64,000 nt of DNA from Bacillota bacterium (GTDB lineage: Bacteria; Bacillota; Clostridia; Acetivibrionales; DSM-1351), in assembly GCA_023400235.1 (NCBI GenBank), contig JAEXFI010000035.1, forward strand, positions 120,641 through 184,640, given 5' to 3'. A program made the position numbers and the translations under genes. Position 1 is the stretch's first letter; the number at the start of each line of letters is the position of its first letter. This document shows, one piece after another, positions 16,754 to 26,902 of this stretch. The notes below the pieces were generated by a model, which was not told where the DNA came from, searched no databases, and worked only from the letters and a program-made list of their open reading frames with translations.

Positions 16754-19700
16754 ATGCCGCTTAATACGCCGGGCATGGGCAGAAATATGATAAAAAAATT
16801 AATTGCATGTATTTTTCTGGCTGCAGCTATTATAGCAGCCGGAATTCCTATATCACCGCAGCCGGTAAAGGCTGCAGCCTTGGAATTAGCAGGAACAGAC
16901 ATATACAACGGATTGAGAGGAATGAATTTCGGCGAAGGCTGGAAGTTTAACAAGGGAGATGTGAGCAACGGGCAAAGTACCGCTTATGATGACAGCAGCT
17001 GGTCGGGTGTGACTTTACCACATGACTGGAGTATTTATAATACCTTTAACCGGTCTTCGGCCTCAGGTGCCGGAGGCGGTTACCTGGACGGAGGAATCGG
17101 GTGGTACAGGAAAACCTTTAAACTTCCTTCTGATTATTCAGGCAAGAAGGTTTTCATCCAATTTGACGGTGCATATATGAACAGTCAGGTATGGGTAAAC
17201 GGTACCTTGCTGGGAACCCGACCTTACGGTTATATCTCCTTTGAATATGACCTGACGCCTTATCTTAATATGGGGGGGACCAATGTTATTGCCGTCAGAC
17301 TGAATAACAATCAGCCCACCAGCCGATGGTATTCCGGAAGCGGCATTTACCGTAATGTGTGGCTAACGGCATTGGACGCTGTACATGTTGAGTATTGCGG
17401 CATGGCGGTTACCACACCGGCGGTGGGCAGCAGCTCGGCTACAGCCAATGTCACCACGCGTATTATTAATCAGGGGAATTCGGCAAAACAGGTTACATTA
17501 TCAACCGACATCATAGATGCCGATGGGAACGTAGTGGCCTCAAATGAAGCTGCTGCCGTAAATATAGCAGCCAATGGAAAAAATGCCTTCAGCCAGAACC
17601 TCACAGTTGCAAATCCTAATTTGTGGTCTACCACTTCACCATATCTTTATACGGTTCAAACTAAAGTTATATCTGATGGGACTGTGGTAGACTCCTATAA
17701 GTCCACCATGGGCTTCCGTTATTTTAACTTCAGTTCCACGACTGGTTTTTCACTGAACGGGACCAATTTGAAACTGAACGGTGTCTGCCTGCACCATGAC
17801 CTGGGTTCTCTGGGTGCGGCAGTCAATTATCGGGCTATCGAAAGAGAACTCCAAATAATGAAGGATATGGGCTGTAATGCGGTCCGTACTTCACATAACC
17901 CTGCTGACCCTCAGTTCCTGGAAATCTGTGACAGGCTTGGTTTGCTTGTTATGGAGGAAGCCTTTGACTGCTGGGAGACAGGAAAGGTTGCCAACGACTA
18001 CCATCTATATTTCAAAAATTGGGCGCAGACCGATATTCAAGCCATGGTTACCAGGGACCGCAACCATCCTTCAATTATCATGTGGAGCATTGGAAATGAG
18101 ATACCTTCACCAACGACTTCTACCGCTACTAACCTTAGAAACTGGGTTCGGGCTGTTGATACCACACGACCGGTTACCTGGGGCTGTTTTGCGGCGTCAA
18201 TGAATGATGCTGCCCCTCAGGCAGTGGCAAGTGTTCTGGATTTAGCAGGCTATAACTATTTTCCATACATGTATGACAGCGGGCATTCAGGTCATCCCGA
18301 GTGGAAGATGTATGGCAGTGAAACCAGTTCTGCAGTGAGAAGCAGGGGGATATATAAAACTCCTACCAATAAAAATATCCTGACAGACAGCGACACCCAG
18401 TGTTCTTCTTATGACAACAGTGTAGTCAGCTGGGGTAACAGTGCCGAATCGTCCTACAATGAAATCAACAAACGCAGCTATATGGCCGGAGAATTTGTCT
18501 GGACAGGCTTTGATTATATTGGTGAGCCCACGCCTTACGAATGGCCGGCCAAGAGTTCATATTTTGGAATAGTCGATACCTGCGGCTTCCCAAAAGATAT
18601 TTACTATTTTTATCAGAGTAAGTGGACCTCCAAGCCAATGGTTCATATCCTGCCCCATTGGAACTGGTCAAACGGAACCAATGTGGAAGTGTGGGCATAC
18701 AGCAACTGCGACAAGGTTGAGCTGTTCCTTAACGGAACGTCTCTGGGCTCCAAAAGCATGGGGAGTTCTGGACACCTTACATGGAGTGTTCCCTGGGCGT
18801 CAGGGAAATTGCAGGCTAAAGGCACCAAAGGGGGAGTTGTGGTATACGATGAAGTCGTCACTGCAGGAGCCCCTGCAAAAGTTGTTTTAAAGCCGGACAG
18901 AACCTCTGTCAAGTCCGATGGTAAGGATTTGGTTTATATTGAAACCAATATAGGGGATGCAAATGGTGTCACAGTTCCAACTGCAACCAATACGGTTAAC
19001 TTTTCAATAGCAGGACCGGGAGTAATTGTGGGAGTTGACAATGGAAACCCCATAAGCACAGAACCTTACAAGGCCAGTAGCAGGAAGGCCTTCAGCGGAA
19101 AGTGCCTGGTTATTGTCCAAACCACCAAAAACAGCGGTGATATTGTAGTGACTGCCAGCTCCAGCGGGCTAGCGTCGGCAAGTGTGACAATTCCATCGTC
19201 AGGGGGGGCTGAAGAGCCTGCTGTACCGGCCTTTTCAAGAATAGAAGCCGAGAGCTTCAGCAGTCAGTCGGGAATCCAGAATGTAACCTGTGATGAGGGG
19301 ACAGAGGCCTTAGGCTACATAGAAAACGGAGACTATACAGTATATAGAAACCTTGACTTTGAAAACGGTGCGGCAGGCTTTCAGGCCAGGGTGTCCAGTG
19401 CCACCGAAGGAGGCAGTATAGAGCTAAGACTTGACAGCCTCAGCGGACCTCTGGTGGGCACCTGCAAGGTGGACGGAACAGGAGGCTGGCAGGTATTTGG
19501 AGATGCAAAATGCCTGGTGGACGGAGTAAGCGGAAAACATGACCTGTATCTGAAGTTTACGGGAGGAAGCGGTTATCTGTTTAATGTCAACTGGTTCACC
19601 TTCAGCAAGAAGGATAGCACCTATAAAATTGGGGATTTGAATTCAGACGGGCAAATAGATGCCATAGATTTTCAGCTGATGAAAAAACACATCTTGGGAA

Positions 19701-19813
19701 TCGAATTACTTCAAGATATAAAACCAGCCGATTTGAACGAGGATGGTTTCGTAGATGCTATTGACTTTGTAATGCTAAAGCAGTATTTACTCGGGATGAT
19801 ATCCCTGGATTAG
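16754..19813 (+). CDS. Cellulosomal GH2 glycosidase (beta-galactosidase-like) with CBM6 and dockerin
   Basis: Retaining exo-glycosidase of 1019 residues. A signal peptide (to about residue 41) is followed by the GH2 sandwich domain (W-FNKGDVS, LPHDWSIYN, GGIGWYRKTF), an Ig-like domain and the TIM barrel with GVCLHHDLGSLG, RTSHNPADP, acid/base Glu449 in WSIGNEIP and a GEF motif (Glu580) in MAGEFVWTGFDYIGEPTPY, the likely nucleophile. Extra C-terminal Ig-like domains (VWAYSNCDKVELFLNG and an invasin-like AKVVLKPDRTSVKSDG) lead to CBM6 (826-950) and dockerin (956-1017). This is the beta-galactosidase-like branch of GH2. A strong AAGGAGGTG site fixes the start. Likely role: trimming galactose side chains. 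Confidence 0.9.
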   Translation: MPLNTPGMGRNMIKKLIACIFLAAAIIAAGIPISPQPVKAAALELAGTDIYNGLRGMNFGEGWKFNKGDVSNGQSTAYDDSSWSGVTLPHDWSIYNTFNRSSASGAGGGYLDGGIGWYRKTFKLPSDYSGKKVFIQFDGAYMNSQVWVNGTLLGTRPYGYISFEYDLTPYLNMGGTNVIAVRLNNNQPTSRWYSGSGIYRNVWLTALDAVHVEYCGMAVTTPAVGSSSATANVTTRIINQGNSAKQVTLSTDIIDADGNVVASNEAAAVNIAANGKNAFSQNLTVANPNLWSTTSPYLYTVQTKVISDGTVVDSYKSTMGFRYFNFSSTTGFSLNGTNLKLNGVCLHHDLGSLGAAVNYRAIERELQIMKDMGCNAVRTSHNPADPQFLEICDRLGLLVMEEAFDCWETGKVANDYHLYFKNWAQTDIQAMVTRDRNHPSIIMWSIGNEIPSPTTSTATNLRNWVRAVDTTRPVTWGCFAASMNDAAPQAVASVLDLAGYNYFPYMYDSGHSGHPEWKMYGSETSSAVRSRGIYKTPTNKNILTDSDTQCSSYDNSVVSWGNSAESSYNEINKRSYMAGEFVWTGFDYIGEPTPYEWPAKSSYFGIVDTCGFPKDIYYFYQSKWTSKPMVHILPHWNWSNGTNVEVWAYSNCDKVELFLNGTSLGSKSMGSSGHLTWSVPWASGKLQAKGTKGGVVVYDEVVTAGAPAKVVLKPDRTSVKSDGKDLVYIETNIGDANGVTVPTATNTVNFSIAGPGVIVGVDNGNPISTEPYKASSRKAFSGKCLVIVQTTKNSGDIVVTASSSGLASASVTIPSSGGAEEPAVPAFSRIEAESFSSQSGIQNVTCDEGTEALGYIENGDYTVYRNLDFENGAAGFQARVSSATEGGSIELRLDSLSGPLVGTCKVDGTGGWQVFGDAKCLVDGVSGKHDLYLKFTGGSGYLFNVNWFTFSKKDSTYKIGDLNSDGQIDAIDFQLMKKHILGIELLQDIKPADLNEDGFVDAIDFVMLKQYLLGMISLD

Positions 19814-19919
19814 TAAACAGCTTTATTCATATATGGCCCATGGCCATGTCGGGCAACATATGTCTAGTTGTTATTGGCTGCCAGGTTCCCAACCAAAGCA
19901 TAAGTATAACCACGGTATG

Positions 19920-19945
19920 ACCGACGGGATTCAAATCTCGCCGGT
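19920..19945 (+). promoter_or_regulatory. Intercistronic stem-loop before the esterase gene
   Basis: ACCGACGGGAT (19,920-19,930) pairs with ATCTCGCCGGT (19,935-19,945) around a TCAA tetraloop, with one mismatch and one G-U pair. A second, weaker hairpin (CATATATGGCCC with GGGC..CATATG) lies at 19,832-19,863. No U-run follows. Such hairpins between cellulosomal genes may act as RNA-processing or stabilising elements. Confidence 0.45.
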
Positions 19946-19990
19946 TACGCCGCTGATTATAAATATATTTATATGAAAGGGGAAAATAGG

Positions 19991-21469
19991 ATGAAACTAA
20001 AAAGTTTAATCAAAGGATGGAGGAGAAAAGCAGCTGTAACCTTTTTATGCGGCACTATGCTATTAGGATTGCCTCTCATATGTCAGGCAGCCGACAATCT
20101 TCCTGCAACACCGCCGTCAGGGTATGACCAGGTGCAGAACAATATCCCACACGGACAGGTCAGCTATATTACATACCAGTCCAAAGCCACAAACAGTCAG
20201 AGAAGAGCCAGGATTTATCTGCCGCCGGGATATTCTGCAGATAAAAAATACAGCGTAATGTATCTATTGCACGGAATTGGAGGAAATGAGGATGAATGGT
20301 ACAGCAACGGAGCTCCCAATGTGATTTTGGACAACCTCCTTGCTGCAGGAAAAATTCAGCCATTTGTGCTGGTATTGCCGAATGGAAATGCGACAGGAAC
20401 AGGAGTTTCGGATGGCTGGGAAAATTTCACAAAGGATCTGACCGGTAGTCTTATACCCTATATTGAGTCAAACTATTCAGTTTATACCGACCGTCAGCAC
20501 AGAGCTTTGGCCGGTTTATCCATGGGGGGAGGACAAACCTTCAACATCGGGTTGACGAATTTGGATCTGTTCCCTTATCTGGGTGCTTTCTCGGCAGCTC
20601 CCAACACTTATCAGAACTCTAAATTATTCCCTGATAATGGAGCGGCTGCACAGCAGAAGCTGAAGTTTATGTTTATCTCCTACGGAACTACCGACAGCCT
20701 TATTAGTTTCGGAACAGGGGTCCACAATTTCTGTGATTCCCATAGCATACCAAATACTTATTTCCTGATTCAGGGAGCGGGTCATGATTGGAATGTATGG
20801 AAGCAAAGCCTGTGGAATTATTCTCAAATGGTAGGCCCTAAAGGATTTACCTCCTCACCCACTCCTGTTACTGTATCCGCCTTTTCAAAAATTGAGGCTG
20901 AAAGTTTCGACAGCCAATCCGGAGTGCAGACAGAGACCTGCAGTGAAGGCGGGTTAAATGTAGGATTTATAGAAAACGGGGATTACGCTGTCTACAACAA
21001 TGTTGATTTCGGCAGCGGTGCTAAGAGCTTCCAGGCCAGAACATCCAGCCAAACCTCAGGCGGCAATATTGAAATAAGATTGGACGGCATAAACGGTACC
21101 CTGATAGGAACCTGTCCGGTGAAAGCTACCGGCGGCTGGCAGACCTGGGAAGATGTAACATGCAATGTCAGCGGAGTAAGCGGAAAACATGATTTGTATC
21201 TTAAATTTACCGGAGGAAGCGGATACTTATTCAATCTCAATTGGTTAAAATTCAGCGAAGCCGGAACTGCTGTTATAACAGGAGACTTAAACGGAGATAG
21301 CAGCGTTGATGCTACGGACTTCGCCCTGCTGAAGATGTATCTGCTGGGGTCAATAAAGGAGTTTCCGGTTGAAAGCGGACTTGAAGCAGCAGATATAAAT
21401 AAGGATGGCGTTATTGATTCACTCGATTTTGCCTTATTTAAGAAAATGCTTTTGGAAGCTGTAAATTAG
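19991..21469 (+). CDS. Cellulosomal CE1 esterase (feruloyl/acetyl-xylan type) with CBM6 and dockerin
   Basis: Serine esterase expected to release ferulate or acetate from xylan. I start it at ATG 19,991 because AAAGGGG precedes it; the ATG at 19,973 overlaps that site. The 492-residue product has a long basic signal peptide (to LICQA, about residue 33), then an alpha/beta-hydrolase (about 40-285) with LLHGIGGNEDEW (oxyanion region), nucleophile Ser177 in GLSMGGGQ, Asp in YGTTDSLI and His in GAGHDWNVW. CBM6 (297-422) and dockerin (427-490) follow. The motif layout fits the esterase-D-like CE1 group that includes the feruloyl esterases of cellulosomal xylanases. Which ester is cut cannot be told from sequence. 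Confidence 0.9.
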   Translation: MKLKSLIKGWRRKAAVTFLCGTMLLGLPLICQAADNLPATPPSGYDQVQNNIPHGQVSYITYQSKATNSQRRARIYLPPGYSADKKYSVMYLLHGIGGNEDEWYSNGAPNVILDNLLAAGKIQPFVLVLPNGNATGTGVSDGWENFTKDLTGSLIPYIESNYSVYTDRQHRALAGLSMGGGQTFNIGLTNLDLFPYLGAFSAAPNTYQNSKLFPDNGAAAQQKLKFMFISYGTTDSLISFGTGVHNFCDSHSIPNTYFLIQGAGHDWNVWKQSLWNYSQMVGPKGFTSSPTPVTVSAFSKIEAESFDSQSGVQTETCSEGGLNVGFIENGDYAVYNNVDFGSGAKSFQARTSSQTSGGNIEIRLDGINGTLIGTCPVKATGGWQTWEDVTCNVSGVSGKHDLYLKFTGGSGYLFNLNWLKFSEAGTAVITGDLNGDSSVDATDFALLKMYLLGSIKEFPVESGLEAADINKDGVIDSLDFALFKKMLLEAVN

Positions 21470-21513
21470 TTTACAGCTATTGTGCATCACTAATTTGAAC
21501 TGCCAGAGATTTG

Positions 21514-21562
21514 TCTCCGAGGCTCCGGGTAACTTATAAAGCTATCCGGACGGCCTCGGAGA
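21514..21562 (+). promoter_or_regulatory. Strong intercistronic stem-loop
   Basis: TCTCCGAGGC (21,514-21,523) pairs perfectly with GCCTCGGAGA (21,553-21,562). A second stem inside pairs CCGGGTA with TATCCGG. No T-run follows. It lies between the esterase and GH127-like genes and may set relative transcript levels by processing or partial termination. Confidence 0.6.
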
Positions 21563-21624
21563 TACAGATTCCATGGTTTGCCATATAGTGTCTGAAAAAA
21601 TTATATATGGGAAAGGAAAAAAAT

Positions 21625-24504
21625 ATGGCTTGTAAGTTGAGAAAATTAACTGGTTACCTTTTAAGCGGTATTCTTGTATTTTCAACGGTATTATGCATAC
21701 AGGTGCCTTCGCAGACTTCTGCCGCAAGTGTTGAGGCTTTAAAGCAATTTGATATGGAACAGGTAAAAATAACGGACCCGTATTATATAAATGCTCTTAA
21801 CAAAGAGGTGTCATACCTGCGGTCAATTGACCCCAATCGTTTGCTGGTGGGCTTTAAGAAAGCCGCGGGCCTATCTACAAGCTACAGCTACTACGGAGGC
21901 TGGGAAAATAACACCCTCATACAAGGTCATACAATGGGGCATTACATGACGGCACTTGCCCAGGCCTATAAGAATACAAAGTCCGATACAACTGCAAATG
22001 CGGATTTAAAAAGCCGTATAGATTTGATTATATCGGAATTGCAGGCCTGCCAGAACAAAAATGGAAATGGGTATTTGTTTGCAACCCCCGTAACCCAGTT
22101 TGACGTTATTGAGGGAAAAGCATCTGGTTCAAGCTGGGTGCCATGGTATACCATGCACAAGATAATGTCTGGCCTCATTGACGTATACAAGCTGGAAGGA
22201 AATCAATCGGCCTTAACAATAGCAGGAAAGCTTGGAACTTGGATATATAACAGGGTAAACGCGTGGGATTCCGCTACCCAGGCAAGGGTACTGGGAGTCG
22301 AATATGGAGGAATGAATGATTGCCTGTATGAATTGTATAAACTTACAGGAAACAACAATCATTTAACTGCGGCTCATAAATTTGACGAAACGTCACTTTT
22401 CACTACTGTAGCTGCTGGTAACAATGTCTTACCGGGCAAGCATGCCAATACAACAATTCCCAAATTCATAGGTGCCTTAAACAGATACCGTACACTGGGG
22501 CCGGCAGAGGCCTCATATCTGGCGGCAGCACAGCAGTTCTGGACGATCGTGCTCAGAGACCATACCTATGTAACCGGCGGAAACAGTGAGGATGAGCGCT
22601 TCAGAGCCGCAGGGCAGCTGGATGCATACCGTGACAATGTAAATAATGAAACCTGTAATGTGAATAATATGCTGAAGCTTACCAGGGAATTATTCAAGGT
22701 AACAGGTGAGGTGAAGTACGCGGATTATTATGAGAATGCTTTAATCAATGAGATAATGGCCTCACAAAATCCTGAGACAGGAATGGCCACATACTTTAAA
22801 GCAATGGGAACAGGTTACTTCAAGGTATTCAGCTCACAATTCGAGCATTTCTGGTGCTGTACCGGAACGGGGATGGAGAATTTCACTAAATTGAATGACA
22901 GCCTTTATTTTAATAATGGAACAGATTTGTATGTAAATATGTATCTGAGTTCCACATTAAACTGGAACGAAAAGGGTCTTTCATTAACCCAAACTGCTGA
23001 TATACCATCGTCGGAGACCGTGTCCTTCACCATAAACAGTGCTCCTTTAGATGCTGTAAATATCAAGTTCAGGTCACCGTCCTGGATTGCTTCAGGCAGA
23101 AATGTGACTGTCTCCATTAACGGTACTTCCGTGAATGCTGCTAAAGTAAACGGATATATTGATGTGAGCAGGGTATGGAAGGCAGGAGATGTAATAGAAC
23201 TGACACTGCCTGCTGAGGTAAGAGTCTCACGGCTCAACGACAATAAAAATACCGTTGCCTTTTCATATGGGCCGGATGTTCTGAGTGCCGGACTGGGAAC
23301 TTCCAGCATGACGACCCAATCACACGGAGCCGGGGTTTTAAAGGCAACAAAAAATGTAACCATAAAGGAAACTATAAACATAAATACACTGGCCAGCCCA
23401 AGTATAGATAATTGGCTCGGAAATATTGGAAGCAATCTGGTCAAAACTCCGGGCAAGCTGGAATTTACCCTGAGAAATACCGATGAGGACAACAATTTGA
23501 AGTTTACTCCGCATTATCTGAGATATAAGGACAGGTACGGGATTTACTTCAAGCTGGGCACCTATACTGGTATACCGCCCACCGGCAATTTGGCTGCAAA
23601 TCCCGACCTGGAAGATGGCAATACCACGGGTTGGTCTGTTAACGGCGCGGGTTCCATAGCTGTCTCAACAGCTCAGAAACATTCGGGAACCTACAGCTTA
23701 CTGCATACCGGAAGGACAGGAGCATGGAACGGACCCATTCAAAACCTTGCCTCCAAAGTGCAGACGGGTAATACCTATACCTGTTCAGGCTGGGTAAGGC
23801 TGGACAATACCGCAAGTGCCCCCGTTATAATGACTATCAGAAAAACCGATGACAGCGGTACTTCCTACGAAAATATTGCTGCTGCCACAGGAAGCAATAG
23901 CTCCTGGGTTCAATTGAGCGGAAAATATACTTTGAAGGTTTCAGGAACTTTAACCGACCTTAGTATTTATTTTGAAGGACCGGACAGCGGAACCAACCTG
24001 TATTTGGATGATGTGTCTGTACGGACTTACGGCAAGACAGCCTTTTACCAAAATACGGGCTTTGGCGGGACCTGGGCGGAATTGAACCCCGGGAGCTATA
24101 CGACGGCACAGCTGGCGAGCGCAGGGATTCCGGACAACTGGGTCTCCTCTGTAAAGGTTCCGGAAGGTTTTACGGTTGAGATATATGATTTGGATGATTT
24201 CGGAGGATCAAAGTGGTCCTTTACCGCTGACACACCGGACTTTTCAGCGGCAGGCTGCAATGACAGGATGTCCTCCGTGAAAATCTATGAAAATAGCAGC
24301 CATGGAAAATACGGGGACATAAATGATGACGGAACTGTTGATACCATCGATTTTGCTCTGCTTAAGCAATATTTGCTGGGGACGGTGACTGAAATAAATA
24401 CAAATATGGCTGATTTGGACGGTGATAATGCTGTAACTGCCACAGACTTTGCTATTTTAAAAAAGTACTTGCTGGGTCAGATATCAGAATTACCTGTATT
24501 TTAA
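21625..24504 (+). CDS. Cellulosomal GH127/GH146-like beta-L-arabinofuranosidase with CBM22-like, beta/gamma-crystallin and dockerin domains
   Basis: Probable arabinofuranosidase of the DUF1680 clan. The start is ATG 21,625, after GGGAAAGGA; an in-frame ATG six codons earlier overlaps this site. The 959-residue product has a signal peptide (to about residue 33) and an (alpha/alpha)6 catalytic domain (to about 640) with GGWENNTLIQGHTMGHYMTA, EYGGMNDCLYELY and the paired-cysteine motif FWCCTGTGMENF that carries the catalytic Cys in this family. Then come a CBM22/CBM4-9-like sandwich (about 655-800), a beta/gamma-crystallin domain (about 803-890, AFYQNTGFGGTW and VEIYDLDDFGGSKW) and a dockerin (895-957). 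It is the only long enzyme in the cluster lacking CBM6. The crystallin-type module is unusual for a cellulosomal enzyme. Confidence 0.88.
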   Translation: MACKLRKLTGYLLSGILVFSTVLCIQVPSQTSAASVEALKQFDMEQVKITDPYYINALNKEVSYLRSIDPNRLLVGFKKAAGLSTSYSYYGGWENNTLIQGHTMGHYMTALAQAYKNTKSDTTANADLKSRIDLIISELQACQNKNGNGYLFATPVTQFDVIEGKASGSSWVPWYTMHKIMSGLIDVYKLEGNQSALTIAGKLGTWIYNRVNAWDSATQARVLGVEYGGMNDCLYELYKLTGNNNHLTAAHKFDETSLFTTVAAGNNVLPGKHANTTIPKFIGALNRYRTLGPAEASYLAAAQQFWTIVLRDHTYVTGGNSEDERFRAAGQLDAYRDNVNNETCNVNNMLKLTRELFKVTGEVKYADYYENALINEIMASQNPETGMATYFKAMGTGYFKVFSSQFEHFWCCTGTGMENFTKLNDSLYFNNGTDLYVNMYLSSTLNWNEKGLSLTQTADIPSSETVSFTINSAPLDAVNIKFRSPSWIASGRNVTVSINGTSVNAAKVNGYIDVSRVWKAGDVIELTLPAEVRVSRLNDNKNTVAFSYGPDVLSAGLGTSSMTTQSHGAGVLKATKNVTIKETININTLASPSIDNWLGNIGSNLVKTPGKLEFTLRNTDEDNNLKFTPHYLRYKDRYGIYFKLGTYTGIPPTGNLAANPDLEDGNTTGWSVNGAGSIAVSTAQKHSGTYSLLHTGRTGAWNGPIQNLASKVQTGNTYTCSGWVRLDNTASAPVIMTIRKTDDSGTSYENIAAATGSNSSWVQLSGKYTLKVSGTLTDLSIYFEGPDSGTNLYLDDVSVRTYGKTAFYQNTGFGGTWAELNPGSYTTAQLASAGIPDNWVSSVKVPEGFTVEIYDLDDFGGSKWSFTADTPDFSAAGCNDRMSSVKIYENSSHGKYGDINDDGTVDTIDFALLKQYLLGTVTEINTNMADLDGDNAVTATDFAILKKYLLGQISELPVF

Positions 24505-24582
24505 CAATGACTCTGTTACTGCTTGAATGTAAAACAGAGAATTTTACTTATATGACTCTAAATAACTTTTCAGGAGGTCAAT

Positions 24583-26865
24583 ATGCGTTACTCACAAAAA
24601 TCAAAAAGTCCTAAGGGATTTAAAAAAGCTATAAGTCTTATATTACTCACCTGCGTCCTGGTTATGCAGACTGCCCTTGCAGGTGCATGGCAGTCGGACA
24701 ACGGGGACGGAACCTACACCAATCCAGTTTTGAATGCGGATTATCCAGATATTGCCGCAATCAGAGTGGGAAATGACTTTTATATGGTAAGCTCTACCTT
24801 CGTATCCTTCCCTTCAATACCTATCCTTCATTCCAAGGATCTGATCAACTGGGAAATTATCGGATATGTAACGGCAGACCTAAACGGCACCGGAAAATCC
24901 TATAACCTGTCAAATACATTTGAAGATTACGGACACGGCTGCTGGGCACCTACCATAGCCTACCGCAACGGAACATATTATGTGGGCATATACCAGGCCC
25001 AGGGCAAGTTTATAATGTGTACTGCCACAAATCCCGCAGGCCACTACACAAAAACAGTTTACAACCAGGGCTTCCATGACCCGGCACTTTTTATTGACGA
25101 CGACGGTACGGGATATATAGTCTCAGAGGCAAATGATGTCAAGGTTACAAAGCTGAGTGCGGACTATAAGTCTGTTGTAAGCAGCCAGGTAACCACCCGG
25201 ATAGAAGGTGCCACAGGCAGCTTCCTGGTGGAGGGCACCCACGTAATAAAGAAAAACGGTTATTATTACATATTCCGTAATTCAACCCCTTCAGAATCAT
25301 ATACATACTGCCTCAGATCAAAAAGCATATACGGACCCTATGAAATGAGGATACTTCTCAACGGACCCAGTATTTCCGGCGGGAGTCAGATTCACCAGGG
25401 AGGGCCTATAGATACGCCTACCGGCGAATGGTGGTTTTATGTATTCCAGGATGGCCAGGGCTTAGGCCGCAGGGACATTCTGATACCCATGCAGTGGCAG
25501 AATGACTGGCCGGTGCTGGGAGACCCGGCCACAGTAAAAAATGTGACCATAGCAGGTAAAACCTACCCTATGGGCTCCGTTCCCATCAAATATAAAAAGC
25601 CTGATGTTGGCGGTACATATCCCATAAAGACCATCCCCAATGCGGATGAATTCAGCTCCACCACTCTGGGAGTCCAGTGGCAGTGGAACCATTATCCCGA
25701 CAATACCAAATGGTCCTTAACCGAGCGTCCGGGATACCTGAGACTGAGGGCTAAAAGTGCCAACAGCCTTTGGAGGGCAACAAATACACTGACTCAGAGG
25801 GTGGAAGGTCCCGATTGTCAGGGTACCATAGAGCTGGATACCACAAACATGCTGGACGGTGACAACGCAGGACTTTGCCTGCTCAATATTCCGTATGGCT
25901 CCATTGGAGTAAGCAAATCCGGCGGGGTAAAAAAAATAGTTGCCAATATTAACGCAAAAGAGGACGCAGCAGGCACCATAACCAATGGGCCGGTTCTCAG
26001 CGGGAATACTGTCTACTTAAGAGCAAGAGCAGACCTTTTGAGCAATAAGGCAACCTTCTCCTACAGTACCGACAACGTAAGCTTCACACAGTTGGGAGGG
26101 TCATTGAACCTGCCCTTTGACCTGGGCTTCTTCCAGGGAGATAAATTCGGTATTTTTAATTACACCACTGCTTCTTCCGGAGGTTACGCGGACGTAAACT
26201 GGTTCCGGTATTATACCTCCGTAGGACCTGTCACACCACCTCCTGTTCAATCGGCCTTTACACAGATTGAAGCGGAAAATTTCAATGCCCAATCAGGTAT
26301 CCAGACTGAAAGCTGCTCAGAGGGCGGAATTAATGTGGGATATATAGAAAATGAAGATTATGCCGTCTACAAAAATGTAGATTTTGAATCAGGTGCGGCA
26401 AGCTTCCAAGCCAGAGCAGCAAGCGCTGCAGAAGGCGGTTCAATAGAGTTGAGACTGGATAGTCTGACAGGAACGCTGATAGGGACCTGCAGGGTTTCAG
26501 GAACAGGGGGCTGGCAGGAGTGGGCCGATGCAGCCTGCAGTGTTTCAAGTGTCAGCGGAAAACATGATCTGTACCTGAAATTTACAGGGGGAAGCGGATA
26601 CCTCTTCAACCTCAATTGGTTCAAATTCAGCACAAAGAGTATACCCAAAACCCTTGTGGGAGACCTTAACGGGGATGGAAGCGTGGATGCCACGGATTAT
26701 GCCCTGATGAAAATGTACCTGCTGGGGGCCATAGAGGTATTTCCGGTAGAAAACAGTCTTGAGGCAGGAGACTTAAATCTTGACAAAGTTATAGATTCAC
26801 TTGATTTTGCACTGTTCAAAAAATTCCTGCTGGGCACCATCCCGGATTTGCCTGTTGAGGGCTAA
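24583..26865 (+). CDS. Cellulosomal GH43 beta-xylosidase/arabinofuranosidase with C-terminal sandwich, CBM6 and dockerin
   Basis: Third GH43 of the cluster, from a different subfamily. The 760-residue product has a signal peptide (to about residue 34), a propeller (about 38-340) with base Asp in NADYPDIAAIRVG, modulator in GFHDPALFIDDDG and acid in VEGTHVIKKNGYYY, then the C-terminal beta-sandwich (about 350-545, starting FSSTTLGVQWQWNHYPD) found in GH43_12-like beta-xylosidases. CBM6 (555-685) and dockerin (690-755) end it. CAGGAGG precedes the ATG. Its last bases are followed after 37 bases by the GH27 gene. Likely role: removing xylose or arabinose from oligosaccharides released by xylanases. 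Confidence 0.9.
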   Translation: MRYSQKSKSPKGFKKAISLILLTCVLVMQTALAGAWQSDNGDGTYTNPVLNADYPDIAAIRVGNDFYMVSSTFVSFPSIPILHSKDLINWEIIGYVTADLNGTGKSYNLSNTFEDYGHGCWAPTIAYRNGTYYVGIYQAQGKFIMCTATNPAGHYTKTVYNQGFHDPALFIDDDGTGYIVSEANDVKVTKLSADYKSVVSSQVTTRIEGATGSFLVEGTHVIKKNGYYYIFRNSTPSESYTYCLRSKSIYGPYEMRILLNGPSISGGSQIHQGGPIDTPTGEWWFYVFQDGQGLGRRDILIPMQWQNDWPVLGDPATVKNVTIAGKTYPMGSVPIKYKKPDVGGTYPIKTIPNADEFSSTTLGVQWQWNHYPDNTKWSLTERPGYLRLRAKSANSLWRATNTLTQRVEGPDCQGTIELDTTNMLDGDNAGLCLLNIPYGSIGVSKSGGVKKIVANINAKEDAAGTITNGPVLSGNTVYLRARADLLSNKATFSYSTDNVSFTQLGGSLNLPFDLGFFQGDKFGIFNYTTASSGGYADVNWFRYYTSVGPVTPPPVQSAFTQIEAENFNAQSGIQTESCSEGGINVGYIENEDYAVYKNVDFESGAASFQARAASAAEGGSIELRLDSLTGTLIGTCRVSGTGGWQEWADAACSVSSVSGKHDLYLKFTGGSGYLFNLNWFKFSTKSIPKTLVGDLNGDGSVDATDYALMKMYLLGAIEVFPVENSLEAGDLNLDKVIDSLDFALFKKFLLGTIPDLPVEG

Positions 26866-26902
26866 TAAGCATTTAAGTTATAGAGACAGGAGGCAATTTT
26901 AT

